Origin: Zonotrichia leucophrys gambelii
Taxonomy: Eukaryota > Chordata > Aves > Passeriformes > Passerellidae
Assembly: GCF_028769735.1 (NCBI RefSeq)
Contig: NC_088172.1
Coordinates: 63,457,075-63,521,074, forward strand
DNA: 64,000 nt
Direction of reading: 5' to 3'
Numbering within the stretch: the first letter of the stretch is position 1; the number at the start of each line of letters is the position of its first letter. Below are positions 24,771 to 36,240 of this stretch, piece after piece. A model generated the notes under the pieces. The model saw nothing but the letters and a program-made list of their open reading frames with translations. It ran no database searches and was not told the origin of the DNA. The translations under genes were made by a program, and so were the position numbers.

Positions 24771-27179
24771 TATATGGTAGGAAACAAAATGCTGAGGAAA
24801 GGGGGTGGATCTGGCATGAAGCTTATCTGTAAATTTGGCCCTTGAGCTAGATCAGCCCTTTCATGCAGAAAACTGTGGCTTTTTTCTCCCTGTGAAGAAC
24901 TATTTCCAGGAACAAATATCTGCTCCCAAAGCCCCCAGCACCACATGTCTCACCTTTCCCAGGCAATTCTTGTCTGACCTTACCACTCACAAGGGATGGA
25001 TCTTATCAGGATCTCTCCCTCCTTTAATTTTTACTGGTCTGCTCTGGGTTTCATACACCCATGGCACCAGGTGTTGAGTTTCCTGTGCTCCTGTGGATTC
25101 CCTGATCAGGTGGATGGGGGAAAGTGGAACTGGATCTTCAGCACCATGTAACTCAGGGAGCTGTACAAAGCTGTGGGCATGCGTTGCTCAGGAAGGGAAG
25201 ATGCATTTGCTCAAAACCCTGATCCTGTGTGCCCAAAGAAAACAACCATGTACAAGATATTTTTCATCATTCCAGAAGAACTTTGACCTCCCAAGGGTGT
25301 GTTTGCCAGCACTGTCTGTACCAAAAAATTGAGAGAGGATATTATCTTGGAAAAAACAGGACTGAGACATTGGGCAGGTTTTGAGACTCCGGCTTTGGGG
25401 TGCAGATGATGGAAACATCAATGTGACACCTGAATCATTGTCATTTGCAGCCTAGGCTCAAACTTGCAGAGACACACCTGAATGTTGCACCCTCACATAA
25501 CCCTCTTGTTGGTCACAGAGTTCCTTATTTGCTTTCTGGTGGCTTTCAGGGACAGTCTCAGACCTCCCACAGTTTCTGCAAAGTGCTCTATAAGATGTTT
25601 GTTATTTATGGAGCATTTCTGTTCCAGGTGTTGATTTACACTGAACTCAAACCTCTGAAGAAAATGGAGGCCACAGCATATTCCTAAGCAGGAAAGTTAA
25701 AATTTTTCTGTTGTGGTTCTTTGGGTATCAATCTGGTCTTTAAAGAGAGCTGATGGGAAATTGCACACCCAAATTCCTGACTGCACTAGCAAATCCAGCA
25801 GTAGACACAAGTGCACACCTCCTTATCTGTCACGAGCAGGCAGTTATTCTGTGAACCCAGGAATATGAATTTCTTTATTCACATGCCTGTGAATGCTTCT
25901 GTCTGCATGTTTTTGACCACAGTCAGCATGAGACTGAAATCGTCTAATGCACTTGGAGAATTAAGGGATCTGCTAAAAAGAAGTCCTGAGATAAACCACA
26001 AATATCTGTGACTCAGCTGAGAACCAAGAAGAGTCTGAGCAGTCATACAGAAATGGGAAGTTTTGTTGATACAGATGGGAGGAAAAGAGGTGAACAACAA
26101 GGGTAGTGAATATGGGAAGTATGTTTAGGCTTTAGGGATGTTGCCTTATTTTGGGGGATTGAAGTGTGTGAGCACTGATGCTGCACAGGGCCAATGTCAT
26201 CTCAGCACTTTCTGACTGCCTGTGCTGTTAGCTGCCAGAAGGAACACGGGACTTGAGCAATACTATTCTGCATGATTCCTGTGTCTGTTGGGCCTGTTCC
26301 TGGTTTTCTTTTGTATGGAAGGGATAGGAAAGGGAAAAACAGATATTATTTGTATGATCCCCAGGCTGCTGACTCTAAACTAGTTTTTCTGTTCCCTTTC
26401 ATGCCATTTTCATTGAATTTGAAGATGGCTCAAGCAGCATTGCTGTGTTTCAACACTATGGCTACACCTAAGCTTGACCACTTGTGATGGTTTCTGATCC
26501 CCCGCTCATTGATTGTCTTGGAGAGGGAGAAAATATGTGAACGAAAAGTATTGATGTTGCTGTCTGATGGATAGAGTTTCAGGGATAAAGATGAGCAAAT
26601 TGTTAAGACCGTAAGTTATGGACTTCTTTCTGACACCCTTTCCTACAAAAAGGAGCACAAAAAGTCTCAGGGATAATTTTTGTGGAAAAAGGCACTCCTC
26701 AGAGACAAGGAGAAAAGGACTGCAGATCTTCCTGTGCAAGTTATATTTATCTTCTCTGAAAGTACACGTATAGGATCAAACTCTGGTCCTAGGGGAAATC
26801 CATCTGGTAAAAGAACACACATCACTCTATAGTAATGCAATTGTAAAGTTATAATAGAGGTCTAAACAGATCCAAATAGAGTAACTTAAAAAACTTCTAT
26901 TTCAATTATAGCCATTTTATCTTCAGCTTTTCCCTAAATTGTTTACATTTTCCAGCTAGGTCTCAGTTTGAATGGGAAACAAAAGAGAATATTCAAGAAT
27001 GAAAGAATCCTATAACTCATATTCCAGTGTTTTGAAGTCTTCCCACCCCTAAATATTTTATCATGTGGCAATAGATAGAGCAAAACAGACTGCCAGTAAC
27101 AAGCTGGAAATTCAGGGGATCAGCCTTTTAAGTGAGTAGTATTTAATTTTGAACTAAATTTATTTTAAGTTTTTTTAAT
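24771..27179. other. Non-coding stretch, no gene seen
   Basis: Only short frames (up to about 80 codons) without motifs. The last 300 bases are AT-rich and end at the long-LTR insertion site. Confidence 0.55.
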
Positions 27180-28537
27180 TGTCATGGTTTGAGCCTGGCA
27201 CAGAGCCAGTGCCCCCCATGAAAATGCCTCACCCTGGTGTCTGCTGTGAGATGTGACCAGGAATAAGCAAAACAGGCTCTAACTTAAACATAAAGACCAC
27301 TTTATTACTTAAACTACAGGAAAATAGGGAGAGACTATAAGGAAAAAAAAGAAAAGAATTGAAAACCTTACAAAAAAAACCATTTTCCTCCTCCCCCACC
27401 ACCTGACTTTCCCAATCCAATACATTCTCCCAAAACAACTGCCCAGCCCGGCACGACATTTTAGTATACTCAACATCAGTTCATGAAGAGGAAAGGAGTC
27501 CTTCTCGTTCCATAGGCTTCTCCTGGAAACACACTGAAACCTCGTGTGCTTCTCTGTTACTTCGGCACCGCCCGGAAGAAAAAAAGTCCTTCTGCCGCTT
27601 GTAACATCGTCCTTCCATGCCCAGTGCTCTCACCACTGACGGCATGGACCAGAGCTGCTTTTAGGGTTGTCTTTCAAGGATGCCTTGTCTCACTCCAAAA
27701 AGGCACAGTCTCTGCTTTTGGGACATCTGTCCCCCCCATATTTTTCCAACCCCCTGGGGCCGGGGGGTCCTCACGAAGAACCTTCCTGGTTTTGAGGCAC
27801 TGCCTCCCCCTAAATGCAGTCTGTGTTACAGGAACAACTGAGTCCATAGCCACGAGAAAAGTCCAGCCAAAAGGCCACTCCAAATCATCTCTCCCCATCC
27901 AATCATCTCCACATTTTTTGGGCCAGGTCCTTATCTTATCTCATCTCTTATCTCTTTTCTTATTCAGCTGCGAGGAGGATTAGCATTTTTGCAAGGCCCC
28001 AATCATGCAAGAAAGGGTTAAAAGTTTTCAGTCTCTGTCTGTCCTGGGACGAGATGATACTCCCACACGTGCTGCTGCTGCGGCCGGCCGGGCTGCGCCC
28101 TTCCCCCTTCTCCTCCTGGCTGGCTGCCATCACATTCGGTGCCGCCGGCTCTCTCTCTCTCTCCTGGGGGGGGGGGGGGGGGGGGGGGGGGGGGGCTGGC
28201 TGCCCGATGTCTCGATGTCTCTTGGGGCTCCCCCACCCTTCCATCCTTGAAAGCCCCCTCAACCCCCACCTCTGTCCAGGCCCCAGGCCTACCGCATGGC
28301 GGCCCCTCCCCCGCCCAGCAGCAGCGGGCTGGGCGGGGGAAGAGATCTGACCTCTTCGCCCGACGATGTCCAAAAGAGGAAGTGCCAGGGCAGTGCCTTG
28401 CTTTTAACCCCTGTGTATTCTCGGAGGTGTGTCCAAACCCCACTGGCTACACCAGGTGTCAGTATGAAACCCAAAACCTTCATTGGTTTGACCACAGCTT
28501 CCCAGAATTCCCACTCCTTCCTGGTCAAACCATGACA
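27180..28537 (-). mobile_element. Long solo LTR of an endogenous retrovirus (passerine type)
   Basis: The 1358-bp element is bounded by perfect 13-bp inverted ends, TGTCATGGTTTGA (27180-27192) and TCAAACCATGACA (28525-28537), giving TG...CA termini. The flanks TTAAT (27175-27179) and CTAAT (28538-28542) are a 5-bp target duplication with one mismatch. Orientation is minus because AATAAA reads on that strand at 27306-27301, about 120 bases before the element's 3' end. The sequence matches, from memory, a long LTR frequent in passerine genomes. It is markedly richer in GC and CpG than the flanks. No gag, pol or env sequence adjoins it, so it is a solo LTR. The open frames inside it are by-products and not genes. 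Confidence 0.9.
28166..28195. repeat. G30 homopolymer inside the long LTR
   Basis: Thirty consecutive G (C30 in the element's own orientation) follow a CT-repeat run at about 28149-28162. The true length may vary between alleles or be an assembly estimate. It can form G-quadruplex-type structure. Confidence 0.95.
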
Positions 28538-31500
28538 CTAATTTAAATTTTATTGTTATTTATTAAAAAATACAGTGATTACTAAGCCAGAAGAATGCAA
28601 GCACTTAAGGATGACACTGAGAACATGAGGTTTTTTGTCCATTGCAATCCCTATGTCATCTGTCAAAAAATTTATATGATACAGAATTTGGCTAGTCTTT
28701 TTCTGTGGTTAATGTATAAGTCTAGTTATTCTGTAATTATTTTAATATACAATAATGAAACAATAATTTCATTCCTTCTTCGTAATGTGCTCAACCAGCT
28801 TTAATTAAACCTAACAACCTCATTAGTGAATATCATTATATTGGCTTTAGGGAGGCAATTCCATCTCGTGAATACAGGATTATTAAATGACTGGAGATCT
28901 GCTGTGCCAGATGTGCCATCAGGCTCCTGTTTGACCTTGGGCGATTGGTTTAGAGTCTCTGGGCCTCTTTTACCCCATGTCATGTGAGAACCATCATGTT
29001 CCATGTCCTTTGTGAAACACTCTGCTTCACGTGAACTACAAATTTCCCATTTGAACACTATGTTTGCTAACAGAGACGTGGGCAAGTCCTGCCCAAGATT
29101 CACAGAGATTGTATTGAAGTTTTTCTCCCCTTGCAATTGAATTTACTTTGTGACCCTTTGTGGCCCAGCTTGTACTAGGGGGCTTTGCCTGGCTGCTTGT
29201 GCTGGACAACATGGAAGCCTCCAAAAACTGAAGAGGTTTGACCTAAAGATGTTAGGACTGAAATTGGAGACACGTCCCTGATGTGAGCAGCTCCTAGGTG
29301 GTTGTTACCCAACAGAAATAGGCCGTGTTTTTTAAGAAGAAAGGCAAACAGGGCAGGAGAGGTTCACATCAGGCTGCCAGGAGGTGCTGGGGACTGCAGG
29401 ATAAAGCATCAGGGCACCAGCAGGTGAAAAGGCCTGAAGGAGGGCAGCAGTAGGTGGATACAGCAGCAGGGGTTGATAACACTTGAGCACTGGAAGTCAT
29501 TTTTCCCTCAAATATTACATTTTTTGAGTCCTCACCAGCAGCAGGGAGCCTGGTTCAACAGAACTGATTTTGCCGGTTGTCTTTTATTTCACCTCCCTCC
29601 CTGCAGACAATCTATCTTGTAATGCTTGAGTAGTGCAGGGAGCCCCAGATTTGCTGTGCTCTCTTTGAGACAGAAGATGCTTCAGATCCATGTTTGTGGG
29701 ACACAAGACAGTGAGTTTCACTGAGCATGGTTCCAGGTGAAGCAGCTGTAGAGACAGGTGGGACAGGCCTTCTGAAGGTCAGGTTGCTGACCAGGGTGCA
29801 TCAAGAGCAAAACACACACCCTGCCATTTCTGACAGCCTTAAAGTAAGGAGAAGAACCAGCTGGAGAATAAGGAATATTGGCATCCTTAGTGCTTGGAAG
29901 GAAGATGCTACCTGGATAAATGTTGCAGACAACTGGTCATTCATTACTCTTAACTGGTTAAAATGACAGTAGGACAGCAAGGAAGTGTAGATGTGTCAGA
30001 AATGCACAGACACAAACCTCAGTTTATGAAGAAATTCCTGTCACGTGAATTAGTTCTTGGAAAAAAATAGCATAAATGTTTATACATTAGTATGCTTAAG
30101 ATGGTGTGTGTCTTTCTCTTATTTATAGTAGCTTAAGTCTCAAATATACATTCGAGCTAAATTCATACCACCAGTTTGAAACTGTAGTGGGTTTAAGGTC
30201 TGTGCCTTCGGTCTCAGGGAGGTTAGCACTGGAAAAGTGTGGATGATTGCAAGTTGCAATATAAAATTGAAATCTTTTCAGATTTACCCTCTAGCATTTT
30301 AAAGTGATTAGTTTGCCATGTTGGCTCAGTCCCTGGTTTCTTCTAAAGGAAGAACATGCCAAAACAGAGGGTCATGGGAACATCTGTCTGCTATTCAACA
30401 CTCATTGCCACATTTTTCCAGTAAGTTAAAACCTTTTTCCAGTTTTGACTTTGTTACCCAAGCTGACTATCTGTGCTCCCAACTGAACCTACGAAATACA
30501 GATGGTGACATCATTATTCCTATTATTAAATGTTATTAATATTCATATTTTATGTAAAGTAACTGTGACCCATTGGGGTGGCTGAAGATGCTGAACTGAG
30601 ACAAATTGCCACTAAGCAATTCTGGTGTCTAAACCTCCAGTTTTTGCCCTTGCTGGTCATCATATAAATTGGCGTATACCACAAAGTGTAGAACTAGCAG
30701 GCTGAATGTCAGGATGTACATTTATAACTATTATTTACTCTCCAAAAAGTTAGCCTTTTTTCAGCTATGTTAGATAAAACTTTAGAGGTAGCTTTTAGAT
30801 ACTAAAATGGGATAAATTCCCAACTGTTTTGTGAAAGTCAGTGGGAGAATGCAGAAGCAAGGTGAGTAGAGGCCCACTGGCATTGTGCACCTGTAAGTGG
30901 GGCTCCCAGCTCCTGCAGAGGAGCAGCCATCCATCCCTGGCCCAGCCTGCCCCTGCTGGCCCTGCAGCAATGGCAGCAGCAGCACCAGTGCCACCAGTGT
31001 GTGCTGGCCACCAGCCAGCCCAGAGCACCAGCTGCGAGGAGGGCAACACCAGGAACAGTGGGAGAACAGGGAACTGTAGAAAAAGAGAATGGGATTTAGG
31101 GAAAAGTAGGACAAAACCCCCAAGGAAATAGGGAAAACAGCCTTCTCTTGTTCCTCTGTACAGAAGGAAATCTGATATTTCACTTCAATTGGCATTGAAG
31201 GATTAATTGAACCAGCCCTTTAGATAGTGAGCTGTATTTGTCTCCCGGTTTCTGAAATCCAGGATGCTTTTCCTGGTAATGCTTTCATTGCCAGTACAAA
31301 GATTGTAATTGTATTTCTATGCACAAGATGTTCAGATATATTATATATAATCAGCGGTGAATTAAATTATTTATCTTCCTAAAACATTAGCTTTGCATGT
31401 CCCTAAGATGCAAGACTGATGCCTCACAGAGCCACATAGTTCCAGAAAATGCAAACATATTCACAGGCAGTCCAGACTGGGAATTGTCATGAGCAGGCCA

Positions 31501-32184
31501 CCAGTAAATTATACAATAGGCATTTTCATTCAGTGTGTAGGTGCTGAGAGAACCCTCTGGTCTCCAGTTTGTCCCAAAGCACTGGAAACATAAATGAGAT
31601 CATGCTCAGAACACATCTGCATTATTCCGCTCTTTTCTTCTTCTTTTTTTTTTCCCCGGAGAAAACTGAGGCACAAGGAAAAGAGGACTTGAGCAAGACA
31701 ACATTTAGCAAAATTTGGTATGGATATTTACTTGTGAAGATCCTACTGTTTACCTTTAATTCTAAGATCAGCCTTCCATGATGCAGGAACTGTTTCCTCA
31801 CAGATATGTGGGGGATGAGAGAGAAACAGTGCAATGCTAAGATTTCAGCTGTGGCTGCAGCCTGAATTGGCCACAGCTTCTCGTGCTAGAGGTCATTAAT
31901 TTGACAGGTTGCTGCTGTACAAATCCCACAGCAGTACAGAAGCAAAAACCAGATGATTTCCATCAACTTCTCATAATTGTAAACAAAAGACAAAGAGAAA
32001 CATCAGGGAGTCACATTTCACTGGAGCATAGAGACAGTGGGGGGCATAATTAGCATTGGAATCATATCTGCATCAAATTCAAAATTAGTAAAAATAAAGA
32101 AAATTCTTCACTTCGCAGATGAAAAGCAGCAATTCTTCTGCACATTGCATTTTTTATTAAAATTGCTTCTCTTGCTCCTTGCAG
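28538..32184. other. Non-coding stretch, no gene seen
   Basis: The AT-rich patch at 28790-28880 carries TTAATTAA and ATTAAATGA cores. The GC-richer patch at 30850-31060 gives frames on both strands (up to 137 codons, minus) without motifs. A patch at about 31300-31400 (AATCAGCGGTGAATTAAATT) resembles a conserved element. Nothing could be named. Confidence 0.45.
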
Positions 32185-32241
32185 GATTTAAATAAAAGAT
32201 CTGCAAAACCAGAAAATTTATTTTTCCAGTCATCTGAGTGG
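32185..32241 (+). CDS. Candidate 57-bp internal exon, unidentified
   Basis: The acceptor-like TTCTCTTGCTCCTTGCAG (AG at 32183-32184) has a good pyrimidine tract, and TGG/GTATGT forms a donor-like site (GT at 32242-32243). The 57 bases between them are exactly 19 codons in one open frame, reading DLNKRSAKPENLFFQSSEW. The other two frames stop almost at once. An in-frame cassette with both sites is suggestive, but short open segments between cryptic sites are frequent in long introns, and I recognise no protein. It lies among AT-rich sequence with TAAT cores. Confidence 0.2.
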
Positions 32242-32977
32242 GTATGTTCCCCACATGTGCTATTCATGATTTTAACAAAGGGTGGATAGATACCTAATTG
32301 TTTTTGGATTGTCATCTTTCAGCAGCAGCCAGATCAGCTTTTTTGCTCTTTTCTATTAGAATATGATGCCTCCATGAGAAATGATGCAGGCAAAAGTCAC
32401 ACCTCAGAGAGACATGATGGAAAGTAGGAATTTGCAGATGCTCTGTTTGCCCTCTTCCCTTTGCAGCCTAGACAGAATGAGTGAGGCTTGGATGTCTGCA
32501 CTGAGCAGGTTTTGGGGGAAGATGCGCTCTCATGCACAGAACACCACCTTGAGTTTCAGGGAGCTGGGAACATTTCTACCTCTGCCACTGGCTCATTGGT
32601 GACCCTGCGGGAAAATTCACTTCAGGCCCAAACCTTGTTTTCCCTCAACTGTAAAATGAGATCAATGATGCCAAAGTCTTATATGAACTTTTCATTATGG
32701 ATGAAAAAGTGTCATGAGAGCTACCTATGCATTTCCATTTCTGGGATAATGGGCTCCAGCCTCCTTCCTGTAAGGTGTTGTGGGACCTTGAGGTGCAGAG
32801 TGCCTGCCTAGAAACAACCACCATAGACATGGAAATACCTAATTTGTTTACTCTTATCCCTGTTGGGAGCCTCCCAGGGTAACTGGCTGTGTCCTGGCAC
32901 TGATGCCTTAAGTTTTAGCTTTCATATTTTTCAGATTCTGTACTACATTAGTATATAACTCTGAGCTTCACGTAAAG
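32242..32977. other. Non-coding stretch, no gene seen
   Basis: A 107-codon plus frame (32488-32811) has no motif, and no repeat was recognised up to the LTR. Confidence 0.5.
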
Positions 32978-33334
32978 TGTTAGCAAGTTCTCCTCACAGT
33001 TTAGTTAGACAAAATAATCCTTTTCCAGCCTGAGAACCAATGACACTGAAGCTTCAGGCCCAAATAGTGTAAACAGCAGTGAATTGAGGAGAGCAAACTG
33101 GAAGATGGGACTCCATTACCTGAAGCTGTAATTGAACAATGAGTCCCAAAATGTAAATGGACCGAAATTTATAAAAGTGTGAAAATGTGTGACCCGTCAT
33201 CCATTTTGGGTGTAGCTCTGGCCAGGCTCTTGTTCTGCCCAAGGTGTATCCCTTGAAAGTCTTTTAATAAATACCTACTTGATTTCTTTAACTCTGTCTA
33301 GCCTCTGCTCTAGGCAGCCTCTCATGGCTCTCTC
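32978..33334 (+). mobile_element. Solo LTR, ERVL-like (avian)
   Basis: The start is TGTTAGCAAG. A TATAAAAG box lies at 33170-33177 and an AATAAA signal at 33266-33271, about 90 bases apart, as in an LTR promoter and poly(A) unit. The sequence around AATAAATACCTACTT and TTTAACTCTGTCTAGCCTC matches avian ERVL-type LTR ends from memory. TAAAG occurs at 32973-32977 and again at 33335-33339, consistent with a 5-bp target duplication. The 3' end would then be CTCTC rather than CA, so the boundary is uncertain by some bases. No internal retroviral sequence adjoins it, so it is a solo copy. Confidence 0.7.
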
Positions 33335-34190
33335 TAAAGGAATCTGACACAGACAGAAGGCTCAGGGACATCCCCAAGCAGCTCTGCCATATCCCGCCTG
33401 GACAGCTGGCTCAAGGCAGTGTTTGTTTCCTCAACACATCAGCATGGGGAGCAGAGAGCACTCCCCTATGCCCAGGGACTGAGCCATGTGGAGATTTGAT
33501 GTGAATTGTAATTTAAAGCCTTTCTCTAAATACTCTTTGCTAGCATAGATCAAACAGTGGAAGCCGAGCTGACAGGTTAATCCCATTGTCAGGAGATTTC
33601 ACTATTTCCAAAGCAGGTTTTGTCTGGATTTGGAGTGAAACCCTCGAGGCTCCTACTTATCCTGGGAGGGAGCAGCATCCCTGTGGGCAGAGGAGATAGG
33701 GGAAAATGGGGCAGGGTTCAGCCAAACCCAAGCTCTGCCAGAGTTGTTTCTAAAACTAGCAAATTATGGAACATTTGTTCTTGTTAGCTGGAATTTCCAA
33801 CAATAAAAACTGTCAAAGTTTTTCCTCTTTCCTGAGCAATTCTAATCTGATAATACACAATGCACATTTGTCCAAAAAGATATCAGCAAACCACAAAGCT
33901 TGCAGGTTTACCTTCAAAAACTCAAAATCTTCACAACCTCTGAATATTTGGACCCTTTTATTCATCTGGTCTTCTGAAAATGGAGGGAGAGGCTAGATGA
34001 GAACAGCAGTTCTTAGCACAGATGAAAAAATTTTAACTTTGTATTTGAGCACCCACCCTGCACACCTCCCTCTGATTCTAGGTCTGATCTGCACCCACAT
34101 AAGCATAAGACCAGCCTCTGGCTAAGGTTTGAGTGCCACTGAAAACCCACAAGAAATAATTGCTCTTCCTGGAAAGAACTTGTCCCAACG
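33335..34190. other. Non-coding stretch, no gene seen
   Basis: No coding frame, repeat or RNA signal that I could support. Confidence 0.5.
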
Positions 34191-35840
34191 AGTGGAAATC
34201 ATTTCGTAATGGCTTGTAAGATTATAATTCTTCAGTCTCCAAGCCCCAGTGATACAATAAGATAATAAATCTCACTGAAGAGTGAAGTGTGCTGTAATTG
34301 ATGGGAATATGTAGACAGAGAATGTAAATCTTCAAGTACATCTGGAGCACCTGAGCAGGTGATATGTGCACACTGAAGATCACAGAACTGGGCATTTTGT
34401 ACTTGGCAGCATTAAAATTTGTTTGCCAAGCTTAATTATAAGTGTGAATTCTGATCTCAGTTTTCCATACTTAATTTGAAGTCATGGTCTGATAATTTCA
34501 GTGGTGCTGCTGATGATCTGTGTGGCTGAAAAGTAGCATTAGGTCACAGTCCTGCTTTCTCAATTTGGTGCAAACATCTAGCTTCTCTAGATCAGCACTG
34601 GATCTCTCCAGAAACCACTGTATATGTGACATTGCAAAAAGTTTGTGTTGTTTCTGTTACTCATTTACAGACATGCATAGGTTTGGGGGTCACTTCAAAA
34701 ATTTCCACTTGGTCAGCTGAAATTTGCACTCCTTCGTGGACAACAATACAGCGAGGGATTAATTTTTTTTAATAAAAAGTTTTGAAAATTAATTGAACAA
34801 AGTAACAAAACTCCACTGGTAATCAGTGTTGAATTATAGTTAAAAAATGCAGAAGAACTTGAAGAGATTAGCAAGCAAATAAATCATTACAAAAAATAGT
34901 TAGGCTTGCCATTGTAAAAAGTGTTCTAAATGTCCTGGGTATTGAAAAGTAATGTGCATTTTGATCTATTTTCTTGTTTGAGAGCATATCATTAATTATT
35001 TCTTACAAAAACACTACATTAAAAGGCCATTGTATTTGTAATGGCAAATCACTGCTTAAATGAGATGGAAAAAAAATCTGCTGTCTGTGAGTCTTTCTCT
35101 AAATATTACTTTTTAATTTTATAAAAGGAAATCAGCGTCCAATAGAAGCTAATTAGATTGATGTACATATTGTTGCATGATGGAAAGAAAACAATCTCAT
35201 TTCCCTTGGTGGAAAGAATAACTGGAGCTTGAGTTCCTTAGAGACACCAATCCGGCCCCTCTTCTGCTTTCTGTCTTCAGGTGTTTTCTCTTAGAATATT
35301 CTGCTTGCCCTTCAGACATCCTGCCTTGACCTGAAGGTTGAATTTGATACAGAAGGAAAGAGGGACTGCTGATTTGTGATAATGCCTAAGAGGCTGGGGC
35401 ACATGGGCCCAAGGAAATGCCACTGATTTGTGCTTCTCTTCTTCCCTAGACAATTCAGAAAATTCTTAACCAATCATGCATAGTCCTATGAACACTGGAA
35501 ATCTCATGCAGTAGAGCTTTAAAATGCTGTACTTCACCTTCCAGTCTTAGTAGGAGGAGTTGATTTGAAAAAGTAGGAGTTAAGGTCTTTGAGCCTTTGG
35601 CTTAATGATGTCCTGCGAAGCCTCTTCTATGGCAGATTCTGGGGGGAATCATGATTTTTCTCTCTATGGAAGCACACTGCTTTTCCTTCTTGAAGCTGCA
35701 TACTGGACAAACACATCATCAGCAATAGTGTTTGTAGCTCCAGATGCAGCCTGCAGTCCAAGAGCAAGGCTTGAAAATAATAAATTATATTACGATAAAA
35801 TAATTACTTAATTCCTTTAAAATTAAAGAAAAAATTACCC

Positions 35841-35921
35841 ATGCTGCGTTCGCAAGAGGAGAAGACTTATCATCAATCACAGCACATAATCTCTTTTCGA
35901 TGCACTAAGTGCTCTTTGAAG
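35841..35921 (+). CDS. Candidate 5' exon, unidentified
   Basis: An ATG at 35841 opens 27 codons beginning MLRSQEEKTYHQSQHIISFR and ending CTKCSLK, running exactly to AAG/GTAAAT, a good donor-like site (GT at 35922-35923). The peptide is polar and has a CxxC pair, but that is too little for a zinc finger call. The same DNA carries a PBX/HOX-type ATCAATCA and retained CpGs, so the conservation-like texture may reflect an enhancer instead. No promoter or further exon could be tied to it. Confidence 0.13.
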
Positions 35922-36175
35922 GTAAATATTTTATTATGCTTTCAAAACACTATTAGAGTTTACAGTTTATCACAAATGTGCAAATCAGGTTTCTATCTAT
36001 GTATCCTTTGGTTTCACAGCTTACTTCCCTTCTGTTTAAACTTACTTATATTCAAAGAGTCTCTATTGCAACATCAGGCTCTGGGAAATGAGTTTACAAA
36101 TTGAGGTTGGTTTTCAAGGAGTGCTTACATGCTTAGTGTTTGTGTTGATGTTTTCCAGAGGTTTTTTTTTTAATC

Positions 36176-36197
36176 TATAAAGGGGCCACGCAATTGG
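36176..36197 (+). promoter_or_regulatory. TATA-like motif with inverted CCAAT
   Basis: TATAAAGG (36176-36183) is followed by ATTGG (36193-36197). A 61-codon frame starts at 36284 but its start-codon context is poor. It may be a minor promoter, or chance. Confidence 0.15.
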
Positions 36198-36240
36198 GAT
36201 AAAATAACAAACGCTCAGATATTCAGAGGCTGTTTCAGCT

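Larger units (their letters stand above)
34191..36240. promoter_or_regulatory. Cluster of candidate conserved regulatory elements
   Basis: Several AT-rich unique blocks keep CpGs and carry packed homeodomain-like and SOX-like cores: about 34195-34315 (TTTCGTAATGG, GTAATTGATGG); 34425-34470 (CTTAATTATAAG); 34715-34810 (AACAATA at 34742-34748, GGGATTAATT); 35125-35200 (CAGCGTCCAATAG, CTAATTAGATTGATG); 35830-35920 (ATCAATCA, a PBX/HOX-type site, at 35872-35879); 36170-36210 (TATAAAGG, inverted CCAAT). This density suggests enhancers. There is no proof of conservation. Confidence 0.3.

Noticed and set aside
27546..28546. Many open frames on both strands within the long LTR
   Set aside because: They are by-products of GC-rich LTR sequence. 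LTRs of this type carry no genes.
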